Position numbers and translations under genes: made by a program
Notes under the pieces: generated by a model
What the model was told of the DNA's origin: nothing
Database searches by the model: none
What the model saw: only the letters and a program-made list of their open reading frames with translations
Shown here: piece after piece, positions 1-7,429 of the stretch
How the letters are laid out: each line of letters starts with the position of its first letter
Position numbering within the stretch: position 1 is the stretch's first letter
DNA from: an uncultured Alphaproteobacteria bacterium
GTDB lineage: Bacteria; Pseudomonadota; Alphaproteobacteria; Micropepsales; Micropepsaceae
Assembly: GCA_937942205.1 (NCBI GenBank)
Contig: CALDFO010000240.1
Span: 1-8,627 of the forward strand
Direction of reading: 5' to 3'
Length of the DNA stretch: 8,627 nt

Positions 1-1944
1 CTCGGCGGCGAAATACAGTTCGCGCAGCAACTGGCCCTTCCAGCCGTTCCACACCCCCGGCCCCACGGCGCGGATATCGGCCACCGTCAGGATCACCAGC
101 AGGCGCAGCATCTCGGGGGTCTGCACCAGGTCCACAAAGTCTCGCACCGTCTTGGGATCGGACAGGTCGCGGCGCTGGGCGGTATCGCTCATCACCAGAT
201 GGTTCTGGACCAGCCAGGCGACGGCCTCGGTGTCCTTGGCCGGCAAGCCCAGGCGCGGGCAGAGGCTGCGCGCGATGTCCGCCCCCACATCGCTGTGATC
301 GCCCGGCAGGCCCTTGGCCATGTCATGCAGCAGGATGGCGCAATAGAGCACATTGCGCGACTGGATGCGCTTGATGACGTCGGTGGTGAGGGGATTGTCG
401 TCCTTGTGGTCGCCGCGCTCGATGGCGGCGATGTTGCCCACGGCGCGGATCAGATGCTCGTCCACCGTATAGTGGTGGTACATGTTGAACTGCATCAGCC
501 CCACGGCATGACCGAATTCGGGAATGAAGCGGCCCAGCACGCCCGCCTCGTTCATCAGCCGCAGCGCCCATTCCGGATTGTGGCGCGAGGTCAGCACTTC
601 CAGGAAAGCCTGGTTGGCGACGGGATCGCGCCGCAGCGCGTCGGTGATCAGGTCGAGCGAGCGGGTGATGGTCCGCAGCGCATCGGGATGGATGTCCACG
701 CCCTTGGTGTCGGCGACATGGAAGATGCGGATGATGTTGGCCGGATCGGCGCGGAAGACGCCGGGCGCCGCGGCCAGGCGGCCGTTCTCGACATAGAAAT
801 CGTCGCCGGGGCCACGGGGCTTGAGAAAGCCGGGCAACATGCGGCTGAGGGACGGGCGGGGTTTGCGGTGCTGTTCCTCCAGCGCGGCGCAGAAGATGCG
901 GGTCAGGTCGCCCACATCCTTGGCCACCAGGAAGTAGGCGCGCATGAAGGCTTCCACGGCCCGGCGCGGCTGGTCGGCGTCCACATAGCCCAGCCGGGCA
1001 GCCAGGGCGGTCTGCACGTCGAAAGACAGCCGCTCCTCGGCGCGCCCCAGCAGATAGTGCAGATGCACGCGCACATTCCATAGAAAGGCTTCGGCCTTCT
1101 GGAAGGTGCGGTATTCCTCGCGGGTAAAGACGCCATGCTCGACCAGGGCGGCGGCATCGTCCACGCGATAGAGATACTTGCCGATCCAGTAGAGGGTCTG
1201 AAGGTCGCGCAAGCCCCCCTTGCCTTCCTTGATATTGGGCTCGACCAGATAGCGGCTTTCGCCCTGGTGGCGGTGGCGGGCGTCGCGTTCGGCCAGCTTG
1301 GCTTCCACGAAGTCGCGGCCGTTGCCGCCGGCGATCTCGGCCCAGAACGTCTTGCGCAGTTCCTCGTACAGGGCCTTGTCGCCCCACACATAGCGCGCCT
1401 CCAGGATGGCGGTGCGGATGGTGATGTCCTGCCGCGCCAGGCGCACGCATTCCGCCAGGCTGCGGGTGGCATGGCCGACCTTCAGCCCCAGATCCCACAG
1501 CATGTAGAGGATGAATTCGATGACGCTCTCGCCCCAGGCGCTCTGCTTGAAGGGGCGCACGAACAGAAGATCGATGTCGGAGCCGGGGGCCAGTTCGCCG
1601 CGGCCATAACCGCCGGTGGCCACGATGGCGATGCGCTCGGCGGTGGAGGGATTTTGGGCGTAATAGACGTGCTTGACCGCGAAGTCGTAGATCACCTGGA
1701 TGATGGCGTCCTGCAGCCCCGACAGGGCGCGGGCGGCGGCCAGGCCCGAAAGTCCCTCCTGCTCCACCGCGGTCTTCACCGTGTCGCGACCCTGGACGAA
1801 TGCCTGCTTGATCAGCCCCAGGCCCGTCCGGCGCAGGGTGCCCGGATCGGGCGTGGCCCTGGCCAGGGCGGTCAGGTCGCGGCGCAGGGCGTCGGCGTCC
1901 ATCAGGTCGCGCACGGCAGGCCTCGGCGGCTTTTCCAATCCCAT
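1..1944 (-). CDS. glnD: Bifunctional [protein-PII] uridylyltransferase / uridylyl-removing enzyme GlnD, partial (C-terminus beyond left edge)
   Basis: GlnD senses glutamine and adds or removes UMP on PII proteins (GlnB/GlnK), so controlling glutamine synthetase and nitrogen-regulated transcription. Reading the minus strand from an ATG at 1944 gives 648 codons up to the edge. The nucleotidyltransferase site is seen as GGYGRGEL at residues 111-118, followed by SDIDLL with the metal-binding Asp123 and Asp125. A central GlnD stretch includes VEPNIKEGKGGLRDLQ. The HD hydrolase domain responsible for UMP removal has LLHDMAKG (His540, Asp541), then NHLVMSD and VADIRAVGPGVWNGWKGQLL. The window stops just after the HD domain, so the two C-terminal ACT domains that bind glutamine are not visible (full GlnD is about 900 residues). 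An in-frame ATG at 1959 would add five residues; neither start has a clear Shine-Dalgarno. The SOD-like gene lies upstream on the same strand, 58 nt away. Confidence 0.96.
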   Translation of the reverse strand, partial: MGLEKPPRPAVRDLMDADALRRDLTALARATPDPGTLRRTGLGLIKQAFVQGRDTVKTAVEQEGLSGLAAARALSGLQDAIIQVIYDFAVKHVYYAQNPSTAERIAIVATGGYGRGELAPGSDIDLLFVRPFKQSAWGESVIEFILYMLWDLGLKVGHATRSLAECVRLARQDITIRTAILEARYVWGDKALYEELRKTFWAEIAGGNGRDFVEAKLAERDARHRHQGESRYLVEPNIKEGKGGLRDLQTLYWIGKYLYRVDDAAALVEHGVFTREEYRTFQKAEAFLWNVRVHLHYLLGRAEERLSFDVQTALAARLGYVDADQPRRAVEAFMRAYFLVAKDVGDLTRIFCAALEEQHRKPRPSLSRMLPGFLKPRGPGDDFYVENGRLAAAPGVFRADPANIIRIFHVADTKGVDIHPDALRTITRSLDLITDALRRDPVANQAFLEVLTSRHNPEWALRLMNEAGVLGRFIPEFGHAVGLMQFNMYHHYTVDEHLIRAVGNIAAIERGDHKDDNPLTTDVIKRIQSRNVLYCAILLHDMAKGLPGDHSDVGADIARSLCPRLGLPAKDTEAVAWLVQNHLVMSDTAQRRDLSDPKTVRDFVDLVQTPEMLRLLVILTVADIRAVGPGVWNGWKGQLLRELYFAAE

Positions 1945-2002
1945 TACGCCGCCGATCATGTCACGGGGGGGACTGCGTTGCCACCCGCCCAGCCCCGCGC
2001 CG

Positions 2003-2572
2003 CTACGGTTTGGGACGGCGGCGGGCGGGCGGATGGACGGTGCGGACCACCACCCCGCAGGCGATGCGCGTTCCGGCATTGCCCAGGGGCTGGGTGCGGT
2101 AGTCGTCGGCCCGCTGCTTGACGATCAGGCTGACGCCGTCGCGGTCGAAGATAGAGCGTTTGCCGTTGCCCAAAGTGAAGGCATTGGTGACGATACTGGC
2201 TTTCAGCCGCCCGTCCGCCCCGGCGAACTGGTTGGGCAGGTCGCCGGTCATGGGGCCATCCTCGGCCAGATAGCCGTGACGGCGGCCCGGCTGCAGCGAC
2301 AGGATCGGCCCGGCCTTGGTGAAGCCCGACTGGGCGTCGCAATTGCCCGAGACATGCAGATGCAGGCCATGCGGGCCGGGCGGCAGGCCGCTCAGGTCCA
2401 GCACGATCAGGACGGCGCCGCGATTGAGGGTGGAAAAGACCGCGCTGCCCACCGGCTTGCCGTCCAGGTCTTTCAGCTTGGCCACGGCCTGGGCGCGGGA
2501 CGCGGAAAAGGCCGGACCGCCGGCCAGCAGCGCCCCCGCACACACCAGGAACAGGGCAAGAAGTCTGTACAT
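2003..2572 (-). CDS. Secreted Cu/Zn superoxide dismutase-like protein with degenerate metal sites
   Basis: The product has 189 residues from the ATG at 2572, which places a hydrophobic signal peptide (MYRLLALFLVCAGALLAGG) at the N-terminus. A GTG at 2599 would add nine residues ahead of the signal, so I prefer the ATG. The Cu/Zn SOD fold is shown by GPHGLHLHVSGNC (residues 66-78), HGYLAEDGPMTGDLPN (99-114) and ADDYRTQPLGNAGTRIACGV (155-174). Against bovine SOD1 numbering, His46, His48, His71, Asp83, Arg143 and both disulfide cysteines (C78, C172) are present. His63, the bridging ligand in AGGHFNP-type motifs, is Ile90; His80 is Met108; His120 is Lys152. Two of four copper ligands and two of four zinc ligands are therefore missing, so dismutase activity is doubtful. 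It may be a non-catalytic SOD-fold periplasmic protein, perhaps with a partial metal site. It lies upstream of glnD on the same strand. Confidence 0.85.
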   Translation of the reverse strand: MYRLLALFLVCAGALLAGGPAFSASRAQAVAKLKDLDGKPVGSAVFSTLNRGAVLIVLDLSGLPPGPHGLHLHVSGNCDAQSGFTKAGPILSLQPGRRHGYLAEDGPMTGDLPNQFAGADGRLKASIVTNAFTLGNGKRSIFDRDGVSLIVKQRADDYRTQPLGNAGTRIACGVVVRTVHPPARRRPKP

Positions 2573-2627
2573 GGCCCGATCCGGCGGCAAGCTTGGCACA
2601 GCTTGGGAACCTTGGAAACCAACCGAG

Positions 2628-2652
2628 GGAACCCGCGGGCGGATTGCCGGTT
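2628..2652 (+). promoter_or_regulatory. Possible EcfG-type (general stress response) promoter for the secreted protein
   Basis: GGAAC at 2628-2632 is followed, after 16 nt, by GGTT at 2649-2652. Alphaproteobacterial EcfG sigma factors recognise GGAAC, 16-17 nt, then cGTT; the match here has G in place of C. It lies 33 nt upstream of the plus-strand ATG at 2685 and has the right orientation. A second GGGAACC copy at 2605-2611 lacks a matching -10. This is a motif match only, in GC-rich DNA where chance hits occur. Confidence 0.3.
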
Positions 2653-2684
2653 AGAGCAGGGTCGAGGGCAAGAGGAGACATCCC

Positions 2685-3146
2685 ATGCGCTTTTCCCTGT
2701 TTTCCGTCCTGGCGGCCGCACCGCCGTCCGTCCTGGCGGCCCTTTTGCTTACGTCCGCGCCCGCCCTGGCGGTCCAGGACCAGCCCATCCGGTCGGGCGA
2801 CATCGAGGCGGTCTGCACCGGCGTCGGCTCGGCCAAGGACGATCCCCGCTGGACCGCCTATCCGGTCAAGATCGTGCTGGCGACCCAGAACGGCGCCAAC
2901 CTGGCCAATGCGCACATCACCCTTAGCAAGGAAGGACGGGGCAAAGGCGGACAGGCGGCGATGCAGTTCGACTGCGACGCGCCCTGGGTGCTGGTGAAGG
3001 CCCCGCCCGGCAGCTACAGCGCCACCGCCACGCTGGTCCGTGACACCACCATCTCGCGCAGCGTCAATTTCAGCACCAGTGGCAGCGGCCCGCAAAGGGA
3101 GTTGACGCTGATGTTCCCGGTGCCGGCGGCCACCGCGGCCAACTAG
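2685..3146 (+). CDS. Small secreted protein of unknown function, probable beta-sandwich domain
   Basis: The product has 153 residues. The start is well supported by AGGAG at 2673-2677, 7 nt before the ATG. The first 29 residues form a signal peptide (hydrophobic LAALLLTSAPALA, cleavage expected after ALA), so the mature protein is about 124 residues and periplasmic or secreted. It has two cysteines, C44 in EAVCTGVGSAKDDPRW and C97 in MQFDCDAPWVLVKAPPGSY, which could form a disulfide. The alternating hydrophobic pattern and the APPGSYSATATL segment resemble the short beta-sandwich of carboxypeptidase regulatory-like or transthyretin-like domains; that is resemblance, not proof. No catalytic motif is visible. 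It diverges from the SOD-like gene, sharing a 112-bp intergenic region, and ends just before a bidirectional terminator. It is the only convincing plus-strand gene here. Confidence 0.8.
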   Translation: MRFSLFSVLAAAPPSVLAALLLTSAPALAVQDQPIRSGDIEAVCTGVGSAKDDPRWTAYPVKIVLATQNGANLANAHITLSKEGRGKGGQAAMQFDCDAPWVLVKAPPGSYSATATLVRDTTISRSVNFSTSGSGPQRELTLMFPVPAATAAN

Positions 3147-3148
3147 AC

Positions 3149-3186
3149 AAAAAAAGGGCCGGTGGATCGCTCCACCGGCCCCATTT
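3149..3186. terminator. Bidirectional Rho-independent terminator
   Basis: A perfect 11-bp stem is formed by GGGCCGGTGGA (3156-3166) and TCCACCGGCCC (3171-3181) around a TCGC loop. Seven A's at 3149-3155 become a seven-U tract for minus-strand transcripts, so it is a strong terminator for csp1. On the plus strand it is followed by ATTTT, so it should also stop the secreted-protein transcript. It lies between two convergent genes, which fits a shared terminator. Confidence 0.9.
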
Positions 3187-3204
3187 TGCGGACTCCAGAC
3201 CGAT

Positions 3205-3408
3205 TTAGACCGGCTTGAGGTTCGCGGCCTTCGCGCCACGCGCGTCGGGCACGATGTCGAACGAGACCTTCTGGCCTTCATTCAGGGTGCGCATACCGGC
3301 AGCTTCAACAGCCGTGGCATGGACGAACACATCCTTGCCGCCGCCTTCCGGCGCGATAAAGCCAAAGCCCTTGGTGGTGTTGAAGAACTTCACGGTTCCG
3401 ATGGTCAT
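3205..3408 (-). CDS. Cold-shock domain protein (CspA family), copy 1
   Basis: This 67-residue single-domain cold-shock protein binds single-stranded RNA and DNA, acting as an RNA chaperone or antiterminator in the cytoplasm. RNP1 is KGFGFI at residues 13-18 and RNP2 is VFVHA at 27-31. The N-terminal signature reads GTVKFFN, with Phe in place of the more usual Trp of GTVKWFN. The start at 3408 begins the CSD directly and has AGGAA upstream; in-frame starts further upstream would add a non-homologous tail. It is the same length as copy 2 and about 82% identical to it (12 differences in 67). It is the last gene of the minus-strand cluster, has its own predicted promoter and a leader of about 156 nt, and ends in the strong terminator at 3149-3186. 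Cold induction is inferred from family and leader, not shown. Confidence 0.95.
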   Translation of the reverse strand: MTIGTVKFFNTTKGFGFIAPEGGGKDVFVHATAVEAAGMRTLNEGQKVSFDIVPDARGAKAANLKPV

Positions 3409-3564
3409 AAAGACAGTTCCTGCATTGATTTTCCGTCCGGCGAATGCCGGGCGGCGGGGAATTCCGATGTCGCAGGGAAGAAGTTCAACCGTCGTCCAGG
3501 CGCGCACTCAAGGCGGGCAGGGATAGTCTAGGTGCGCTTCACTGTGACGGTCGTAACTCCACGT
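3409..3564 (-). promoter_or_regulatory. Long 5' untranslated leader of csp copy 1 with conserved blocks
   Basis: The inferred transcript starts near 3564, giving a leader of about 156 nt. Read 5' to 3' on the minus strand it carries ACGTGG (3564-3559), GAAGCGC (3540-3534), CTATCC (3526-3521) and CCGCCTTG (3516-3509). All four occur in the same order, with nearly the same spacing, in the leader of csp copy 2. The remainder down to the AGGAA Shine-Dalgarno is not obviously conserved. No convincing ORF occupies the leader. Confidence 0.6.
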
Positions 3565-3571
3565 AGGCGCG

Positions 3572-3600
3572 ACATTACGCGCAACCCGGGGCCATGACAA
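3572..3600 (-). promoter_or_regulatory. Predicted housekeeping-type promoter of csp copy 1
   Basis: On the minus strand TTGTCA (3600-3595) and TAATGT (3577-3572) are separated by 17 bp. The -10 alone is a weak match, but it sits 7 nt before the conserved ACGTGG block, the same position as the stronger csp copy 2 promoter. About 120 bp separate this promoter from the end of the Gre-type gene. That stretch holds a short direct repeat (CCTGCAAC at 3634-3641 and 3660-3667) and no gene or clear terminator. Confidence 0.5.
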
Positions 3601-3723
3601 TGCCGGGCACAGGCCGCGCCAGAACTGTTCGCACCTGCAACGGAATTGTTGCTTAAGACGCCTGCAACCAAGCGCTACCACCACTTGTGCGGGTTGAATC
3701 CGGCAACGCCAACCATAGGCCGA

Positions 3724-4173
3724 TCAGCGGACGTCGCGGATTTCGATTTCGCCCAGCGGTTCGTCGGCCTCAACAATGTCACCGGCGCGGGCGCCCAGAA
3801 CGGCCTGGGCCAGGGGCGCGCGAAAATTGATCAGACCCTTGCCGGGGTCGGCCTCATCCACCCCCACGATGCGGAAGGTCTGGGTGCGGCCCTTGCGCCG
3901 GACGGTGACGGCGGCGCCGAAGCCGATCACGCCATCGCCGGCGGGCGGCACGATCTCGGCGCTGGCCTTGCGGACGGTCCAGTAGCGCAGGTCGCGCGCC
4001 AGTGTCTCGCGCAGCAGGGGATTGGCCTCGGTTCGCAGCGCCGTCTCGATGCGGGCGATATGGGCGTCGATCTGCGCCATGCCCTCCGGCGTCACCGGAT
4101 TGGCCCCCTCCTCCACCATGCGTTCGGGCGGGGCGGCGGACGGCGCGGTCTCGGAGACAAAGGCCTTGGACAT
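3724..4173 (-). CDS. GreA/GreB-family transcription factor with shortened coiled coil
   Basis: This 149-residue protein has the two-part Gre layout. The C-terminal FKBP-like domain is clear: FGAAVTVRRKGRTQTFRIVG (85-104), DEADP (106-110), INFRAPLAQAVLGARAGDIV (115-134). Gre factors bind RNA polymerase with this domain and insert a coiled coil into the secondary channel to rescue backtracked complexes. Here the helical part (about residues 28-75) has only 57 residues from TPE to FGA, against about 80 in GreA. The paired acidic tip residues of GreA (in GDLxENAEY) are not matched; the nearest sequence is RDLRYWTVRK. The N-terminus MSKAFV recalls GreB. It may bind polymerase without promoting cleavage. 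The start at 4173 lies 21 nt after the 86-residue gene, with no clear Shine-Dalgarno, which suggests translational coupling. Confidence 0.85.
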   Translation of the reverse strand: MSKAFVSETAPSAAPPERMVEEGANPVTPEGMAQIDAHIARIETALRTEANPLLRETLARDLRYWTVRKASAEIVPPAGDGVIGFGAAVTVRRKGRTQTFRIVGVDEADPGKGLINFRAPLAQAVLGARAGDIVEADEPLGEIEIRDVR

Positions 4174-4194
4174 GACGGCGGAAAAAAGAGCGGG

Positions 4195-4455
4195 TCAGGA
4201 GACCAGGATGCGCTTGACGCGGGCCTTCTTGGCGGCGGGCGCGGCCGGAGCGGCAGACGCGGCCTCGGCCTCCTGGCGTTCCTTCTCCAGGCGCAGCGCC
4301 TTGAGGCGCGCGGTCTTGGCGTCGGTGGCCGCATTGTGGGCGGCGGTCTCGTCCTTCACCAGTTGGGTGCGTTTTTCCCAGGCGGCGAAGACGCCGTTGG
4401 CGGTGCGCAGCGCGGCGTCGCGCTTGCGGGCGGACTGGGAGGTGTTGTCGGTCAT
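4195..4455 (-). CDS. 86-residue Lys/Ala-rich protein of unknown function
   Basis: I do not recognise the family with confidence. The product is short, highly charged and rich in Ala, Lys, Arg and Glu. It has no signal peptide or membrane segment, so it is probably cytoplasmic. Residues about 8-65 look helical or coiled (SARKRDAALRTANGVFAAWE, then KTARLKALRLEKERQEAEAA). They are followed by an Ala/Pro linker and a basic tail, KKARVKRILVS, that could touch nucleic acid. A strong AAGAGGAG lies before the ATG at 4455, so it is probably translated well. It sits between csp copy 2 (57 nt upstream) and the Gre-type gene (21 nt downstream), all on the minus strand, which suggests co-transcription. 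A role with RNA or RNA polymerase is inferred from context only. Confidence 0.75.
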   Translation of the reverse strand: MTDNTSQSARKRDAALRTANGVFAAWEKRTQLVKDETAAHNAATDAKTARLKALRLEKERQEAEAASAAPAAPAAKKARVKRILVS

Positions 4456-4477
4456 GGGGAGACTCCTCTTAGGAAAG

Positions 4478-4505
4478 CGGGCGGCCGCCGGATGACGGCC
4501 GCCCG
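4478..4505 (-). terminator. GC-rich hairpin between csp copy 2 and the 86-residue gene (weak terminator or attenuator)
   Basis: A 10-bp perfect stem, CGGGCGGCCG (4478-4487) with CGGCCGCCCG (4496-4505), encloses an 8-nt loop. It lies about 8 nt after the csp copy 2 stop codon. On the minus strand only CTTTCCT follows, so the U-tract is poor. It could partly terminate transcription or protect the csp mRNA 3' end while letting some transcripts continue into the next genes. Confidence 0.5.
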
Positions 4506-4512
4506 TGTTTCA

Positions 4513-4716
4513 TCAGACGGCCGAAAGATTGCCGGCCTTGGCGCCGCGCGCATCCGGCAGAATGTCGAACTGGACCTTCTGGCCCTCGTTCAGGGTGCGC
4601 AGACCAGCGGCTTCGACGGCGGAGACATGGACGAACACATCCTTGCCGCCGTCATCGGGGGCGATAAAGCCAAAGCCCTTGGTGGTGTTGAAGAACTTCA
4701 CGGTTCCGAGTGCCAT
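4513..4716 (-). CDS. Cold-shock domain protein (CspA family), copy 2
   Basis: This 67-residue CSD protein is a single-stranded nucleic-acid binder of the RNA chaperone/antiterminator type. RNP1 is KGFGFI (13-18) and RNP2 is VFVHV (27-31); the N-terminus [14 protein letters not shown] matches copy 1 apart from residues 2-3. The start at 4716 is preceded by AAGGAAA and begins the domain directly; an in-frame start at 4839 would add 41 residues of unrelated sequence, so it is rejected. It is the first gene of the minus-strand cluster. The best promoter in the window and a leader of about 178 nt with the conserved blocks precede it, which suggests regulation after transcription by leader structure. 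The near identity with copy 1 suggests an ancestral local duplication, with the 86-residue and Gre-type genes now between the copies. Confidence 0.95.
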   Translation of the reverse strand: MALGTVKFFNTTKGFGFIAPDDGGKDVFVHVSAVEAAGLRTLNEGQKVQFDILPDARGAKAGNLSAV

Positions 4717-4894
4717 TTGATTTCCTTTTGCAGCATCGGGTTCCGCCAGCGCGACATGCGATGACGGCCGTGGAAACAGAACATCGGGTCGGTCGGGAAG
4801 TTTTTCGGTGCGTCCTGGCCGCCATGGCGGTTGGGCCAAGGCGGATCGGATAGACGGAAAGCGCTTCGTCTGACTTAGGACGCAAGTACCACGT
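4717..4894 (-). promoter_or_regulatory. Long 5' untranslated leader of csp copy 2 with conserved blocks
   Basis: With transcription starting near 4894 the leader is about 178 nt. Read 5' to 3' on the minus strand it contains ACGTGG (4894-4889), GAAGCGC (4867-4861), CTATCC (4853-4848) and CCGCCTTG (4844-4837), the same series as in the csp copy 1 leader. A 12-bp perfect palindrome, CCGCCATGGCGG (4819-4830), follows and is specific to this copy. Leaders of this length are known in cspA-type genes, where RNA structure controls translation with temperature. Confidence 0.65.
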
Positions 4895-4900
4895 GAGCCG

Positions 4901-4929
4901 AGTATAGGACCTTATCCCTTAAATAACAA
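4901..4929 (-). promoter_or_regulatory. Predicted sigma-70-type promoter of csp copy 2
   Basis: On the minus strand TTGTTA (4929-4924) and TATACT (4906-4901) are separated by exactly 17 bp. The local sequence is AT-rich against a GC-rich background. The -10 ends 6 nt before the conserved ACGTGG block, where the transcript is expected to start. The promoter begins about 55 bp after the uvrB stop codon; I see no strong hairpin with a U-tract between them, so some uvrB read-through is possible. Confidence 0.7.
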
Positions 4930-4983
4930 TGATGGCGGATTTTCCGTGTACGAACAGCGGCTTGGCGGCGGCGCGGAGGAGCG

Positions 4984-7383
<2,400 letters not shown>

Positions 7384-7389
7384 GGCGGC

Positions 7390-7395
7390 AATATA
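7390..7395 (-). promoter_or_regulatory. Candidate -10 element for uvrB, possibly giving a leaderless mRNA
   Basis: TATATT lies on the minus strand with its last base 7 nt upstream of the uvrB ATG at 7383, so a start site 7 nt beyond it would be the A of the ATG itself. There is no Shine-Dalgarno to argue otherwise. The -35 position, with TGCAAA at a 17-bp spacer, is a poor match, so this is tentative. Confidence 0.35.
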
Positions 7396-7429
7396 AGACG
7401 CCGCCGCCCGTTTTTGCAGGGGTGGGTTA

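Noticed and set aside
199..1083. Plus-strand open frame and other overlapping frames across 199-2121
   Set aside because: They overlie glnD, whose minus-strand reading gives continuous conserved GlnD sequence; the alternative translations are low-complexity and match no family.
323..1498. Minus-strand frame of 391 codons inside glnD
   Set aside because: It is out of frame with the conserved GlnD reading and gives Arg/Pro/Gly-rich sequence typical of a shifted GC-rich gene.
2533..2572. Lipoprotein signal (Cys11) in the SOD-like protein
   Set aside because: The residues before the cysteine are FLV, lacking the Gly/Ala/Ser expected just before a lipobox cysteine; an ordinary signal peptide fits better.
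1956..3281. Minus-strand frame of 441 codons spanning the SOD-like and secreted-protein genes
   Set aside because: It crosses two better supported genes and the bidirectional terminator, and its translation has no domain.
3622..3630. GAACTGTTC palindrome as a LexA or other operator
   Set aside because: The 1-nt spacing does not fit the alphaproteobacterial SOS box (GTTC-N7-GTTC) or the CGAAC-N4-GTTCG type, and short palindromes are expected by chance.
3646..4764. Plus-strand frame of 372 codons across the Gre-type and csp genes
   Set aside because: It is antisense to three supported genes; the sequence is Gly/Ala-rich shadow coding.
4652..4885. Possible upstream ORF in the csp copy 2 leader
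   Set aside because: It starts at TTG, has no ribosome site, overlaps the csp start out of frame and has no counterpart in the copy 1 leader.
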